Origin: Flavobacterium limicola
Lineage (GTDB): Bacteria > Bacteroidota > Bacteroidia > Flavobacteriales > Flavobacteriaceae
DNA length: 64,000 nt
Reading direction: 5' to 3'
Assembly (NCBI RefSeq): GCF_003634755.1
Contig: NZ_RBXA01000001.1
Coordinates: 992,001 to 1,056,000, forward strand
Shown here piece by piece: positions 41,270-50,026 of this stretch. Each line of letters starts with the position of its first letter. The first letter of the stretch is position 1. The translations under genes and the position numbers were made by a program. The notes under the pieces were generated by a model. The model was given only the letters and a program-made list of their open reading frames with translations, did not search any database and was not told where the DNA came from.

Positions 41270-43678
41270 TTAAAATTTATTTTTTACCGAATTGTAATCG
41301 ATAAAATAACGAATGCTTACAGAAAGCACGTTTGTAAGATCACTGTTGAAGATGTTATCAAGGTTTTTGGATACTCTTTTTTCAACAATGTCAGATCTTT
41401 GTAGACCATAATTACGGTACAAAATTGAGATTTCGCTTCCTGGCGCAAACCACCATGAATAGGATAAATCAAAGTTCCAGGAATTAAAATTCCGGTCCTT
41501 GTTTTGTGCGTAGCTACTATTTGGAGTTAAATAACCGCTATTTTGCAAGGTAAAGAATTCATGATTTTTAGAATACGACCAATAATAGCGAGCCGTTAAG
41601 TTAATGGTCATTTTATTGTTTAAGGAATATTTTCCAGTAAGATCGTTTTGAAGGATTTCTCGATTGCGTTCTGCAAATACAATTTCTGTATCATCAAAGG
41701 CAACCCATCCACGATCATTAATCATTTTAGTGTATTCAGATGCGAAGGCTAAAGAAAATTTATCATTGAATCGGTATTTTGAACCTAAATAAAAGCCATA
41801 ATTATTTCTACCACTCTCATTGTATTTTGTAAATGTAGGTTGGATAATTAATGTAAAAGGATTGTTGTCGTTTGAGGTGAAATTTAGAATGGTAATCATT
41901 CTTTCTGGAAGAAATACATATCTTCCATATTCACGAGGCTCGTAAAAATCGAATGTTTTGAGGGGTGTTAATTCGAATAAAAGCTCTAAAGAATCATTTC
42001 CTAATGTTGTCGCCCTTATTTCTGTCCCAAAAGCACCAGTTTGTAATTTTCCGGAAGTATTGTCTATTTCAAAATTTACATATTCATTTAATCTGAAAGT
42101 ATTAAAAATTTTGGTTGGATTTACTATTCTATAGCTTGCATGTCCGTAAGCATTGTGATAATTAGAATAAAAATTGATGCCTAAATCATTCACATCGTAG
42201 TTTTCAGAAAGATATTTTCCAGAAAAACCATATCTATATTGCCCGCTTGTTTTTTCAAATCCAATTTCTGTTTTAAATCCATCATAGTCTTCAATTGTAT
42301 TGATAGAGCTGTATTTAAAGTCACCGTATAGATTATAGGTATTTGATTTTGTATTTAAATCAAACAGTAATGCCGAAACATTTGCATCTCTGAAACCACC
42401 GTTTCTGGTAGTATTTGCATTGACAAAAGTAACCGAAGAGTTTTGGTTGAAGCGTTGATCGAGAACCAACATATTGTAATTGGTCAAGGATTGTACGACC
42501 GTTTTTGATGCAGTTTTTGTGGTTGTGTCAAAAATGGTTGCGTATGTTTTTTCACTAACTGCATTCAAAAAACCAATTCCAAGTCCTTTAGCAGTGCGAC
42601 CAGATATTTTTACAGCGTTAATCACATCCACAGTACTAGGAAAATCGGTTATTTCTTGATTTGGAGACAATTGGGCTTCAAGATTTTCTCTTTCAACAAT
42701 TGGGCTTCCGCCAATTCTACGCGAATACAATAAACCACCTTTACTAAATAAGTCAGTTCCTTCAGTAAAAAAAGGTCTGTTTTCCTCAAATCTTTGTTCA
42801 AAAGGCAAGAGGTTTAAAATGGCGTTGTCAAATTTTGTTTGTCCAAAATCAGGCACTAAGATCGCATCTAATGTAAAAGAGTCGTTAATGCCGTATTTGA
42901 TATCCAATCCAGCTTTGAAAGTTCTGTCAGAGCCAATGTCACTTTGCTGATAGTAAGCGGATGTATATGGAATCAGGAAAAGTCGGGTAGGAGTTTGAAT
43001 GCTTTCTATTCCTTGAAGAATTCCTGCTTGTGGAATAACAGCACCTATTTTAGTGTCAATCCTGTTCCAGGTATATTTTTGTACATCACGCTTTATTTCA
43101 CGCATGAAATTCAAGCCCCAAGTTTGTTTATCGGCTTTCGAAAAGCGCAAAGCGGCATAAGGAATTTTCATTTCTACAACCCAGCCAAATTCCGTAATTG
43201 TCACTTCGCTGTCCCAAATGGCATCCCACGTAAAATCTTCATAATCCTCAGTTGCTAAACAATCCATTTGAACTCCTGCCGCACTTACAAAAAACCTAAA
43301 ATCTTGTTGACCATCATTGAAGCCATTGATGTAAACGGAGAAATGATCGGAAACCCCAAAAACATCTCTATTGGTGGTTTCTTTTTGAATTTTATTGGGT
43401 TCGTTATCATACAACATTGCCGATATATAAATAGCATCGTTGTCATAAAGCACTTTTACTTCTGTTTTTTTATCATTGCTTATCGGTTTTCCATTGTCAG
43501 GTTCAAACATTATAAAATCAGTTGCAACTGAAGCCGATTCCCAGATTTGTTCGTTGATCTTTCCGTCGATTGTTATGTTTTCTGTGATGGATTTTGCTTG
43601 GAGTGTCTTTTTTTGACCAAAGGTGTTAATACTGCAGATAATTAAAAAAAGTAATGATAAATAAATATGTTTTGCCAT
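41270..43678 (-). CDS. DUF5916 protein, carbohydrate-binding-like N-terminus (paralogue 2)
   Basis: An 802-residue paralogue of the protein encoded at 38728-41133, with the same architecture: signal peptide (to about FGQ), CBM9-like domain (ITIDGKINEQIWESA, VKVLYDNDAIYISAMLYD, WVVEMKIPYAALRF) and a DUF5916 presumed barrel with ENRPFFTEGTDLFSKGGLLYSRRIGG-type core, ending IRYFIDYNSVKNKF. The two genes are adjacent, same strand and nearly equal in size, so they come from a tandem duplication that has since diverged over most of its length. Both probably work at the cell surface; whether they bind different ligands is unknown. Confidence 0.85.
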   Translation of the reverse strand: MAKHIYLSLLFLIICSINTFGQKKTLQAKSITENITIDGKINEQIWESASVATDFIMFEPDNGKPISNDKKTEVKVLYDNDAIYISAMLYDNEPNKIQKETTNRDVFGVSDHFSVYINGFNDGQQDFRFFVSAAGVQMDCLATEDYEDFTWDAIWDSEVTITEFGWVVEMKIPYAALRFSKADKQTWGLNFMREIKRDVQKYTWNRIDTKIGAVIPQAGILQGIESIQTPTRLFLIPYTSAYYQQSDIGSDRTFKAGLDIKYGINDSFTLDAILVPDFGQTKFDNAILNLLPFEQRFEENRPFFTEGTDLFSKGGLLYSRRIGGSPIVERENLEAQLSPNQEITDFPSTVDVINAVKISGRTAKGLGIGFLNAVSEKTYATIFDTTTKTASKTVVQSLTNYNMLVLDQRFNQNSSVTFVNANTTRNGGFRDANVSALLFDLNTKSNTYNLYGDFKYSSINTIEDYDGFKTEIGFEKTSGQYRYGFSGKYLSENYDVNDLGINFYSNYHNAYGHASYRIVNPTKIFNTFRLNEYVNFEIDNTSGKLQTGAFGTEIRATTLGNDSLELLFELTPLKTFDFYEPREYGRYVFLPERMITILNFTSNDNNPFTLIIQPTFTKYNESGRNNYGFYLGSKYRFNDKFSLAFASEYTKMINDRGWVAFDDTEIVFAERNREILQNDLTGKYSLNNKMTINLTARYYWSYSKNHEFFTLQNSGYLTPNSSYAQNKDRNFNSWNFDLSYSWWFAPGSEISILYRNYGLQRSDIVEKRVSKNLDNIFNSDLTNVLSVSIRYFIDYNSVKNKF

Positions 43679-43800
43679 GAATTACTAATGTATGTGAACA
43701 AAAATAGCAAAAATAGTAGATAATGTATTTTTATTTTTGCACTGATAGACAATTTTTTATGAAATATTTTGTTATATTATAATTAAAGTTTTCATAATTT

Positions 43801-43832
43801 TTGTTTTCAAGGTCCGTTAATGCGTACGTTTG
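43801..43832 (+). promoter_or_regulatory. Promoter of the YkuD_2-type gene
   Basis: TTG (43801-43803), 21-bp spacer, TACGTTTG (43825-43832), 34 bp before the ATG at 43867. Confidence 0.6.
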
Positions 43833-43866
43833 CAACCCGAATTAACTTATAACTTAAACACTACCA

Positions 43867-44589
43867 ATGATTTATACGATACTTCCTACTGTTTTATTTA
43901 TGCTTGCAACATTCTCTTCAAGTAAAACAACTTTTACTGAGCCAAATATTATTAAACCAGTAGTTTATGCCAAAACGGTAGCAATTAGTGATGAGACTAA
44001 AATTGAAATGGCCTACAATAATTTACATTCTGACAAATTTGCTTTACCTAAATTGGAAAGTTTTGCAGTTGCCTTAAAAGGATATTATTCGTTGAAAGAA
44101 AAAGGATTAATCAAAAAAGACATTTTAACGTTAATCGACTTTAGTTTATCTTCTAATACTAAAAGACTTTGGGTAATTGACTTAATCACTGGAGATGTAT
44201 TGTATCATTCTCTTGTTGCCCACGGAAGAAATACCGGCGAAGAATATGCTTCTAATTTCTCAAACGCAGCGGAATCGTATAAAAGTAGCCTTGGATTTTA
44301 TTCCACAGGTGAAATTTATAATGGCAAACACGGAATGTCACTTCGTTTAGATGGTTTAGAAAAAGGAGTTAATGATAACGCAAGAGCAAGAGGTGTAGTA
44401 ATGCACGCGGCTGATTACGTTTCCAATTCATTTATAAAAAACAACCACAGATTAGGAAGAAGTCAAGGCTGTCCCGCTGTTCCTGCGGAATTATCTAAGG
44501 AAATAATCAGTACAATAAAAGGTAAATCTTGTTTCTTTATTTATCATCCTTCTAGAGCTCCTAAATTTGGAGCTAAATCAATTTCGTAA
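43867..44589 (+). CDS. Murein L,D-transpeptidase catalytic domain protein (YkuD_2-like)
   Basis: A 240-residue exported protein. A hydrophobic N-terminus (about 1-20) is followed by a conserved helical part (KIEMAYNNLHSDKFALPKLESFAVALKGY) and a YkuD_2 domain. Signature segments are LWVIDLITGDVLYHSLVAHGRNTGEEYA, SSLGFYSTGEIYNGKHG and MHAADYV....GRSQGCPAVP, where the Cys of GRSQGCPAV is the expected nucleophile and the His of MHAA a partner. Such proteins probably act on peptidoglycan peptides in the periplasm, but activity has rarely been tested. Its 3' end overlaps by 12 bases with a convergent second transpeptidase gene. Confidence 0.87.
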   Translation: MIYTILPTVLFMLATFSSSKTTFTEPNIIKPVVYAKTVAISDETKIEMAYNNLHSDKFALPKLESFAVALKGYYSLKEKGLIKKDILTLIDFSLSSNTKRLWVIDLITGDVLYHSLVAHGRNTGEEYASNFSNAAESYKSSLGFYSTGEIYNGKHGMSLRLDGLEKGVNDNARARGVVMHAADYVSNSFIKNNHRLGRSQGCPAVPAELSKEIISTIKGKSCFFIYHPSRAPKFGAKSIS

Positions 44590-46164
44590 TTTATCGTACA
44601 AATCAGCGTCAAGGTTATAAATATCATCCCTGAAAATCAATTTGTTGTTCTCGCTCCAAGCAGTCCAATATAGAAGATGGAAAGCTATTTCTTTTTTGAT
44701 TTTTACAAATTTCGTTCTCTCATTCTGTAGTGTTTCTGTGATTTTTTCCAGATTCCAATTGACTCCGTCGTTCAATATGTATTCTGTTAATTCCAATGGA
44801 TTGTCTACTCTAACGCAGCCGGAACTTAATGAACGATCAATTTTGTCAAAGTAATCTCTGTGATTTGTATCGTGTAAATAAACGGAAAAACGGTTTGGAA
44901 AAATGATTTTTACCATGCCTAATGAATTGAAAGTGCCCGGACTTTGTACATAACGATACGTTTTGGCCTGAGATAATTGCCACTCGTAAGGACTTACAAT
45001 TCTTCCGTTACTATCATAAACCTTAATATTGGAATGTGTCAAATAGCTTCTGCTTTTTAAAATTGCAGGAATTACGTCCTCTCTCAATATGGTTGGCGGA
45101 ACTGTCCAGGTTGGATTAAAAACGACTTGTGTTAATTTAGAACTCAGCACTGGTGTTTTTCTTTTAGCTCTTCCCACAATCACTCTGTGCGTTCTCAACG
45201 TATCATTATTGTTTACCAGTGACAACTTATAATCTGGAATATTGATGATAATATATTCTTTGCCCATTTGTTTTGGATACCATTTCCAGCGTTCCAGATT
45301 AGCTAGTATTTGTTGCGTGCGTTGGGTTTTAGAAAAATTAAGTGACGCTATGGTTCCAGCTCCAATTTTTGTATCGGCGGCTAAACCGTGCCGACTTTGG
45401 AATTTTTTTAAGGCACGAACCGTTTCTTCATCATAAATCGGCGTAAGGCTGTCTTTAGGTTGCAATTCTTTCCAATAAATTAATCGTTTCTTGATGTCGA
45501 TGAGGGAAGGATTTGTGTCATTCGGCGTTATTATTTTTGAGAATTTTATGGATTTAAAGTTGTCTTTTGGAAAAGAATTAATTTGCTGTAATGCTTTTTT
45601 TAATCTTTTGTAAACAAGATGATTGGGTTTCAATTGTTCTATTTTATAAACTAAAGAATCAGTTTGAAGTAATTGGGCGACTGTTGTATTTAGGTTGATT
45701 TCGTTAGGTTTCAAATCCCAGTTTTTATATAATTTTCGAGGATTTAGTTTTCCGTTAGTGAGATGTGAAATGTATTTTTGCAAACTGGAAGTCAGTAAAA
45801 TATCATATTTTGCCAAATCTACAGAATCCAGAGAAGCTGCTTTTTTTTCGAAATCAAATAAAGATTTTACGTTGTAATCCTCTGGGTTGAGTCCCTCTTC
45901 ACCTGCTTTGTTAAGCTCGGCTAAAATTATTTTTCTCTTTTCTTGGGATTGCCAAACTGTCCTGTAATTTGTAGATGTGTAAAAATCTGTGAGCACTTTG
46001 TTGCGGAATGAAAGTACTAAAGTGGAGTCCATATTGGTTGGTTTTCCTTCCGGTTGCACATGAGGTTTTACAATCTCTTCTTTCAAGATTACCTCGCCCT
46101 TTAGTTCTTCTTTTTTACAACTAATAAAGGTAAACAGCAACACAATCAGAAATGAAATATTCAT
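44578..46164 (-). CDS. L,D-transpeptidase of the YcbB type, lipoprotein
   Basis: A 528-residue precursor with lipobox FTFISC (Cys16), so an envelope-anchored protein. It has a scaffold region (about 60-240), a peptidoglycan-binding repeat (DEETVRALKKFQSRHGLAADTKIGAGTIASLN, about 255-285) and a YkuD catalytic domain (about 300-480) with YIIINIPDYKLSLV, RVIVGRAKRKTPVLSS, FPNRFSVYLHDTNHRDYF and SSGCVRVDNPLEL, whose Cys is the nucleophile. This order is that of YcbB/LdtD. It makes 3-3 cross-links or attaches proteins to murein. The 3' end overlaps by 12 bases with the convergent YkuD_2 gene. Confidence 0.93.
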   Translation of the reverse strand: MNISFLIVLLFTFISCKKEELKGEVILKEEIVKPHVQPEGKPTNMDSTLVLSFRNKVLTDFYTSTNYRTVWQSQEKRKIILAELNKAGEEGLNPEDYNVKSLFDFEKKAASLDSVDLAKYDILLTSSLQKYISHLTNGKLNPRKLYKNWDLKPNEINLNTTVAQLLQTDSLVYKIEQLKPNHLVYKRLKKALQQINSFPKDNFKSIKFSKIITPNDTNPSLIDIKKRLIYWKELQPKDSLTPIYDEETVRALKKFQSRHGLAADTKIGAGTIASLNFSKTQRTQQILANLERWKWYPKQMGKEYIIINIPDYKLSLVNNNDTLRTHRVIVGRAKRKTPVLSSKLTQVVFNPTWTVPPTILREDVIPAILKSRSYLTHSNIKVYDSNGRIVSPYEWQLSQAKTYRYVQSPGTFNSLGMVKIIFPNRFSVYLHDTNHRDYFDKIDRSLSSGCVRVDNPLELTEYILNDGVNWNLEKITETLQNERTKFVKIKKEIAFHLLYWTAWSENNKLIFRDDIYNLDADLYDKLRN

Positions 46165-46624
46165 AATTTATATCTTTAAAAATTATACTTTATTCTCCGA
46201 TTCTTATTGATTGAGTTTCTTTTTTTCTAAAGAAATAAAAACTTCCGTTTCGGGTGTTGAACCAAATTAGATTTGGTTTGTTGTTGCTGCACTCTTTTTC
46301 ATGGGTGAATACACATTCTTTTCTTCAAATATGGGGACTATTCCCAAGAGATTTTCAGAGTTGTATCAGACAAAATGAACAGCTGTTACTGAAATATCGC
46401 CTCTAAAACGACAACTTTCTAGCGATTTTTCTATACGAAGTGTAGGAAGTCGTACCGGAAATGCATCCAAAGCAATTATTTATTAGATGTTTTGCATTAT
46501 TTTTTCAAAGGTTTTTTTGTGTCCTATAAAGGTATAATATTTTCATATTAAATTCTTTATGATTTGAATCCTCTTTTTTAAAAAAAGTTGAAGCGGTAAG
46601 ATTGAGACTTTTTAAGAAAAAAAC
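46165..46624. other. Intergenic region without a recognised gene
   Basis: About 460 bp between the divergent L,D-transpeptidase and the tRNA-Gly pair. No open frame shows coding features. A small hairpin (aaccaaattagatttggtt, about 46260-46278) is visible. The 300 bp from about 46230 are less AT-biased than usual for non-coding DNA here, and might be the relic of a gene or an RNA, but I can match it to nothing. Confidence 0.4.
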
Positions 46625-46656
46625 TTGCATTAAAGCAAACTTATTAATTATATTTG
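46625..46656 (+). promoter_or_regulatory. Promoter of the tandem tRNA-Gly genes
   Basis: TTG (46625-46627), 21-bp spacer, TATATTTG (46649-46656), 13 bp before the first tRNA. Confidence 0.7.
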
Positions 46657-46669
46657 CACTGTTGTTAAT

Positions 46670-46742
<73 letters not shown>

Positions 46743-46792
46743 CTAAGTTTCAAATTTACTTTGAAATCTTATTTTACTGTTATAATGCGAAA

Positions 46793-46862
<70 letters not shown>

Positions 46863-46892
46863 AAAACCTCAAACTTCTGTTTGAGGTTTTTT
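46863..46892 (+). terminator. Terminator of the tRNA-Gly pair
   Basis: Arms aacctcaaac (46865-46874) and gtttgaggtt (46879-46888) around ttct, followed by a T-run. Confidence 0.88.
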
Positions 46893-46915
46893 TTTACTCT
46901 GAACTCGTTGCAAAA

Positions 46916-47623
46916 TCATTTTACAAAATTCAAATCAGTTCCAGGTTCTAATTCTTCAGGAATTTGATTTTGTCGAAACAATCGTGCGGTCAAATGACCT
47001 TTCAAAGTGATTGTATCTCCTTTTACATCCAGCCAACTGCCTTCTCTCAGTCCTAAAACCGGAACAGTATTAAATGCATGATATTCCTTAATTCGGGTTT
47101 CTCGTGTTTCGCCCATATGTTTGGAAGAAGTATCCGGATCTAAATAATGCGGATTCAAATTGAAGTGAATCAATCCAAGAGTTTTAAAACTTGGCGGATA
47201 AACTATTGGCATGTCGTTTGTCGTTTGCATCGTAAGTCCGCAAATGTTACTTCCCGCGCTTGTTCCTAAATACGGAGTCCCATTTTTTATAACTTCCGAA
47301 AGGATTTCCATAACATTATTCTTATATAATTGGGATACGAGAACAAAAGTGTTTCCGCCTCCTGTGAAAATTCCTTCTGCATTTTTTATAGCCTCAGCGG
47401 CATCTTCAAATTCGTGAATTCCAATCACTTTTTTATTTATTTTGGCGAAAGCCAAGCCAACCATCGTAGTGTATTCCTGATGTGAAATCCCACCAGGTCT
47501 GGCGTAAGGAACAAAAAGAATTGTATTGCAGTTTTGAAAATGCAATTGCAATTCAGGTAATAAATACTCCAGATAATTCTCGTTTGCAAGTGTTGAAGTG
47601 CTTGCGATTAGTATGTTTTTCAT
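46916..47623 (-). CDS. pepE: Dipeptidase E (peptidase family S51)
   Basis: A 235-residue cytosolic serine peptidase that cleaves Asp-Xaa dipeptides. The nucleophile lies in YLGTSAGSNICG (about Ser120), in the family's GxSAG elbow; GIFTGGGNTFVLVSQLYKN, MPIVYPPSFKTLGLIHFNLNPHY and ETRETRIKEYHAFN are the other S51 segments, with a candidate His in NPHYLD. Its length (about 230) matches Salmonella PepE. It is monocistronic. In flavobacteria it could salvage peptides cut by DPP11-type enzymes that accept Asp, a link I infer. Confidence 0.92.
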   Translation of the reverse strand: MKNILIASTSTLANENYLEYLLPELQLHFQNCNTILFVPYARPGGISHQEYTTMVGLAFAKINKKVIGIHEFEDAAEAIKNAEGIFTGGGNTFVLVSQLYKNNVMEILSEVIKNGTPYLGTSAGSNICGLTMQTTNDMPIVYPPSFKTLGLIHFNLNPHYLDPDTSSKHMGETRETRIKEYHAFNTVPVLGLREGSWLDVKGDTITLKGHLTARLFRQNQIPEELEPGTDLNFVK

Positions 47624-47754
47624 TTTCGGTGCATAATTTGTGCTAAAGGTATTAAATCAGTCTTTTTTATTTCAAATTTTTAATTAACATTTTTTTACCA
47701 AGTCTTTAGTACTTAATTTGGAATGCATTAAGATACTTTTACGAGGTGTCAATA

Positions 47755-48525
47755 ATGGCTTTCAAAGAGATGATTAGAATTGTGTACTTATTTTTGGCTT
47801 TTGCTGCAACAAATGTTTGGTCACAAGATGCGTCCCGAATGCAGTTGAACGGAAAAGTGACTGCTGATGTTTCGGTTTTAGAAGGTATTTATGTTATAAA
47901 TAAAAAAACTGAAAAGTCTTCAATTACGGATCGTGACGGTAATTTTTCTATTCAGGCAGCTGCTGGAGATACGTTACTATTTACCGCGACGCAATTCAAG
48001 GAAACTACATTACTTTTGACGCAAGATCATTTTGCTAAAGGAATTCTTTATGTGAAAGTGATACCTATTGTGAATCAATTGCGCGAGGTGATTGTTCGAA
48101 ATGGGATTAACGCAACTTCACTGGGGATTATTCCTCGAGGTCAGAAAATTTATACTCCGGCAGAACGCAAATTATATACTGCCAGTGATCTGAATGCATC
48201 AGCAAATGCGGGTAGCATGATGGGAGGATCAGTTTCGGCGGATCCATTGTTAAATTGGATTTCGGGAAGAACTAAGATGTTGAAAAAAGAAGTGGAGATT
48301 GAAAAGAAAGAATCTTATTTACGACAGCTAGAAAATATGTTTACCGCGGATTATTTTGTGAGTAAATTGAAAATTCCTGCTGAATATGTCAAAGGATTTG
48401 AATATTACAGTATCGAAAATGAACGATTTGTGACGGTTCTGAAGTCTAAAAATGTAACAATGACTACTTTTTTGATAGGAGAATTAGCTACGAAATATAA
48501 AGAAATAATTGCCGGTGAAAATTAA
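47755..48525 (+). CDS. Carboxypeptidase-regulatory-like domain protein, tandem paralogue 1
   Basis: About 256 residues from the ATG at 47755 (a GTG at 47746 is also in frame). A signal peptide ends near NVWSQ; residues about 33-105 form a CarboxypepD_reg-like beta-sandwich (LNGKVTADVSVLEGIYVINKKTEKSSITDRDGNFSI, in outline). Then comes LREVIVRNGINATSLGIIPRG, KIYTPAERKLYTA and a helical C-terminal part with DPLLNWISGRTKMLKKE and EYVKGFEYYSIEN. Three similar genes follow. The first part resembles the N-terminal domain of TonB receptors, but no barrel is present. The function is unknown. Confidence 0.8.
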   Translation: MAFKEMIRIVYLFLAFAATNVWSQDASRMQLNGKVTADVSVLEGIYVINKKTEKSSITDRDGNFSIQAAAGDTLLFTATQFKETTLLLTQDHFAKGILYVKVIPIVNQLREVIVRNGINATSLGIIPRGQKIYTPAERKLYTASDLNASANAGSMMGGSVSADPLLNWISGRTKMLKKEVEIEKKESYLRQLENMFTADYFVSKLKIPAEYVKGFEYYSIENERFVTVLKSKNVTMTTFLIGELATKYKEIIAGEN

Positions 48526-49243
48526 AAATACACTACAGTTTATAATCCTTTTGTTGGTTCAAGTTGCCTTTGGGCAGACCACTAATACTAAGGAAATTCG
48601 AGGAAAAATAACCGTAGATTCTGTTGCAGTGGATCGCATTAATATTGTGAATATAACAACAGAAAAAGCTACAGTTTCTGATTCGAAAGGTTTTTTTACA
48701 ATACCCGTAAAAGAAGGTGATGTTTTGGTATTTACAGCCGTTAATTTAGAAGGTCTTCGCCGGAAAATTACTAAAGAGGATTTGGTAGAGGAAGTTCTAT
48801 CGGTGATAATGCTCCCAAAAAGTATTATTTTGAATGAAGTTATTGTAAATGAGTCTTCTATTACTGCGGAGAGTTTAGGCATTATTCCTTACGGTCAAAA
48901 GAAGTACACACCATCTGAAAGGAAATTATACACAGCAACTTCCGGTGGCGGAATTGACGGGCTTTTGAATACAATATCCGGTAGAAAAGCCATGTTGAAA
49001 AAGGAAATTATTGTAGAAAAGAAAGAACAGCTTTTGGCTAGAATTGATGTGCTTTTTGAAGATAAATATTACACGGAAACATTAAGTATTCCATTGGATT
49101 ATATCAAGGGATTTCAGTATTATTGTGTTGATGATGTTGCCTTTGCAAATGCGTTGCGAGCAAAGAATAAAACATTGATTATGTATTTAATCGTGAAACT
49201 TGCTGAAAATTATAACGAAATAATAGTCCTTGAGAATCAATAG
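48515..49243 (+). CDS. Carboxypeptidase-regulatory-like domain protein, tandem paralogue 2
   Basis: About 242 residues from the GTG at 48515 (TTG at 48509 is the alternative); the start lies inside the end of the previous gene, so translation is coupled. A signal peptide ends near VAFGQ. The layout is as in paralogue 1: beta-sandwich (EIRGKITVDSVAVDRINIVN), LNEVIVNESSITAESLGIIPYG, KKYTPSERKLYTA, then LLNTISGRKAMLKKE and DYIKGFQYYCVDD. It lacks the Gly/Ser insertion found in paralogue 1 between the last two motifs. Same unknown role. Confidence 0.8.
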   Translation: MKIKNTLQFIILLLVQVAFGQTTNTKEIRGKITVDSVAVDRINIVNITTEKATVSDSKGFFTIPVKEGDVLVFTAVNLEGLRRKITKEDLVEEVLSVIMLPKSIILNEVIVNESSITAESLGIIPYGQKKYTPSERKLYTATSGGGIDGLLNTISGRKAMLKKEIIVEKKEQLLARIDVLFEDKYYTETLSIPLDYIKGFQYYCVDDVAFANALRAKNKTLIMYLIVKLAENYNEIIVLENQ

Positions 49244-49985
49244 CATTTTATTGGGGATTTTATTTTTATTATGCCAAAATTCTTTTGGACAAATTCTTGA
49301 TGAAAAGCTGTTGCAGGGAAAAATCAGAGTAGATTCTGTCGGTGTAAATGGAATAAATATCTTAAATTTAATAAACGGAAAGATAACGCAAACAAATAGT
49401 TCTGGAGATTTTTTTATTTTGGCGAAAGCCAATGATATATTGGTCTTTAGTGCTGTAAATCTTAAAACGTTTAAGAAAACAATCCGTTTTATTGATTTTG
49501 AACTTGGGATGTTGTCAATCAATATGGAGTCTAAGACGACAGAATTGAAAGAGGTGATTGTCATAAAGAATCAAATTAACGCACTTTCACTGGGTGTTGT
49601 AACTAAAGACCCGGTGAAATATAGTCCGGCAGAACGAAGGTTAAGAACTGCTAGAGATTTTAAACCGATACAATTATTGAACTTTTTAGGTGGGTCGATG
49701 CCACTCGATCCGCTGATCAACAAGATCAATGGAAGAACGAAACGGCTTAAGACGTTAGTTGTTTTGGAGAAAAAAGAAAACTATATCAAATTGATTTCTG
49801 AATTGTATATTAAAGAATACTTTACGGTTCAGTTGGGAATTGCAAGTGATTACGTAAATGGTTTTAAATATTTCATAGTAGAAAATGATAATTTTTTGAA
49901 AGTTTTAGAATCCAAAAATGAAGAAAGAACTTCATTTTTTATGGTAGCTTTGGCACAAGAATACAAAGACATACTAAAACAATGA
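49230..49985 (+). CDS. Carboxypeptidase-regulatory-like domain protein, tandem paralogue 3
   Basis: A 251-residue member of the series, starting with TTG at 49230 inside the previous gene (14-base overlap). A signal peptide ends near NSFGQ. The beta-sandwich (LQGKIRVDSVGVNGINILNLI) is followed by LKEVIVIKNQINALSLGVVTKD, KYSPAERRLRTA and a C-terminal part with DPLINKINGRTKRLKT and DYVNGFKYFIVEN. Here the LGIIPxGQK motif is changed to LGVVTKDPV, a clear divergence. Function unknown. Confidence 0.78.
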   Translation: MRINSILLGILFLLCQNSFGQILDEKLLQGKIRVDSVGVNGINILNLINGKITQTNSSGDFFILAKANDILVFSAVNLKTFKKTIRFIDFELGMLSINMESKTTELKEVIVIKNQINALSLGVVTKDPVKYSPAERRLRTARDFKPIQLLNFLGGSMPLDPLINKINGRTKRLKTLVVLEKKENYIKLISELYIKEYFTVQLGIASDYVNGFKYFIVENDNFLKVLESKNEERTSFFMVALAQEYKDILKQ

Positions 49986-50026
49986 GAATTGACTGGGATA
50001 TAAAAGACAAAACTTAATAAATCGAG

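Noticed and set aside
43679..43866. Riboswitch upstream of the DUF5916 or transpeptidase genes
   Set aside because: No stable conserved stem pattern is apparent; a simple promoter explains the region.
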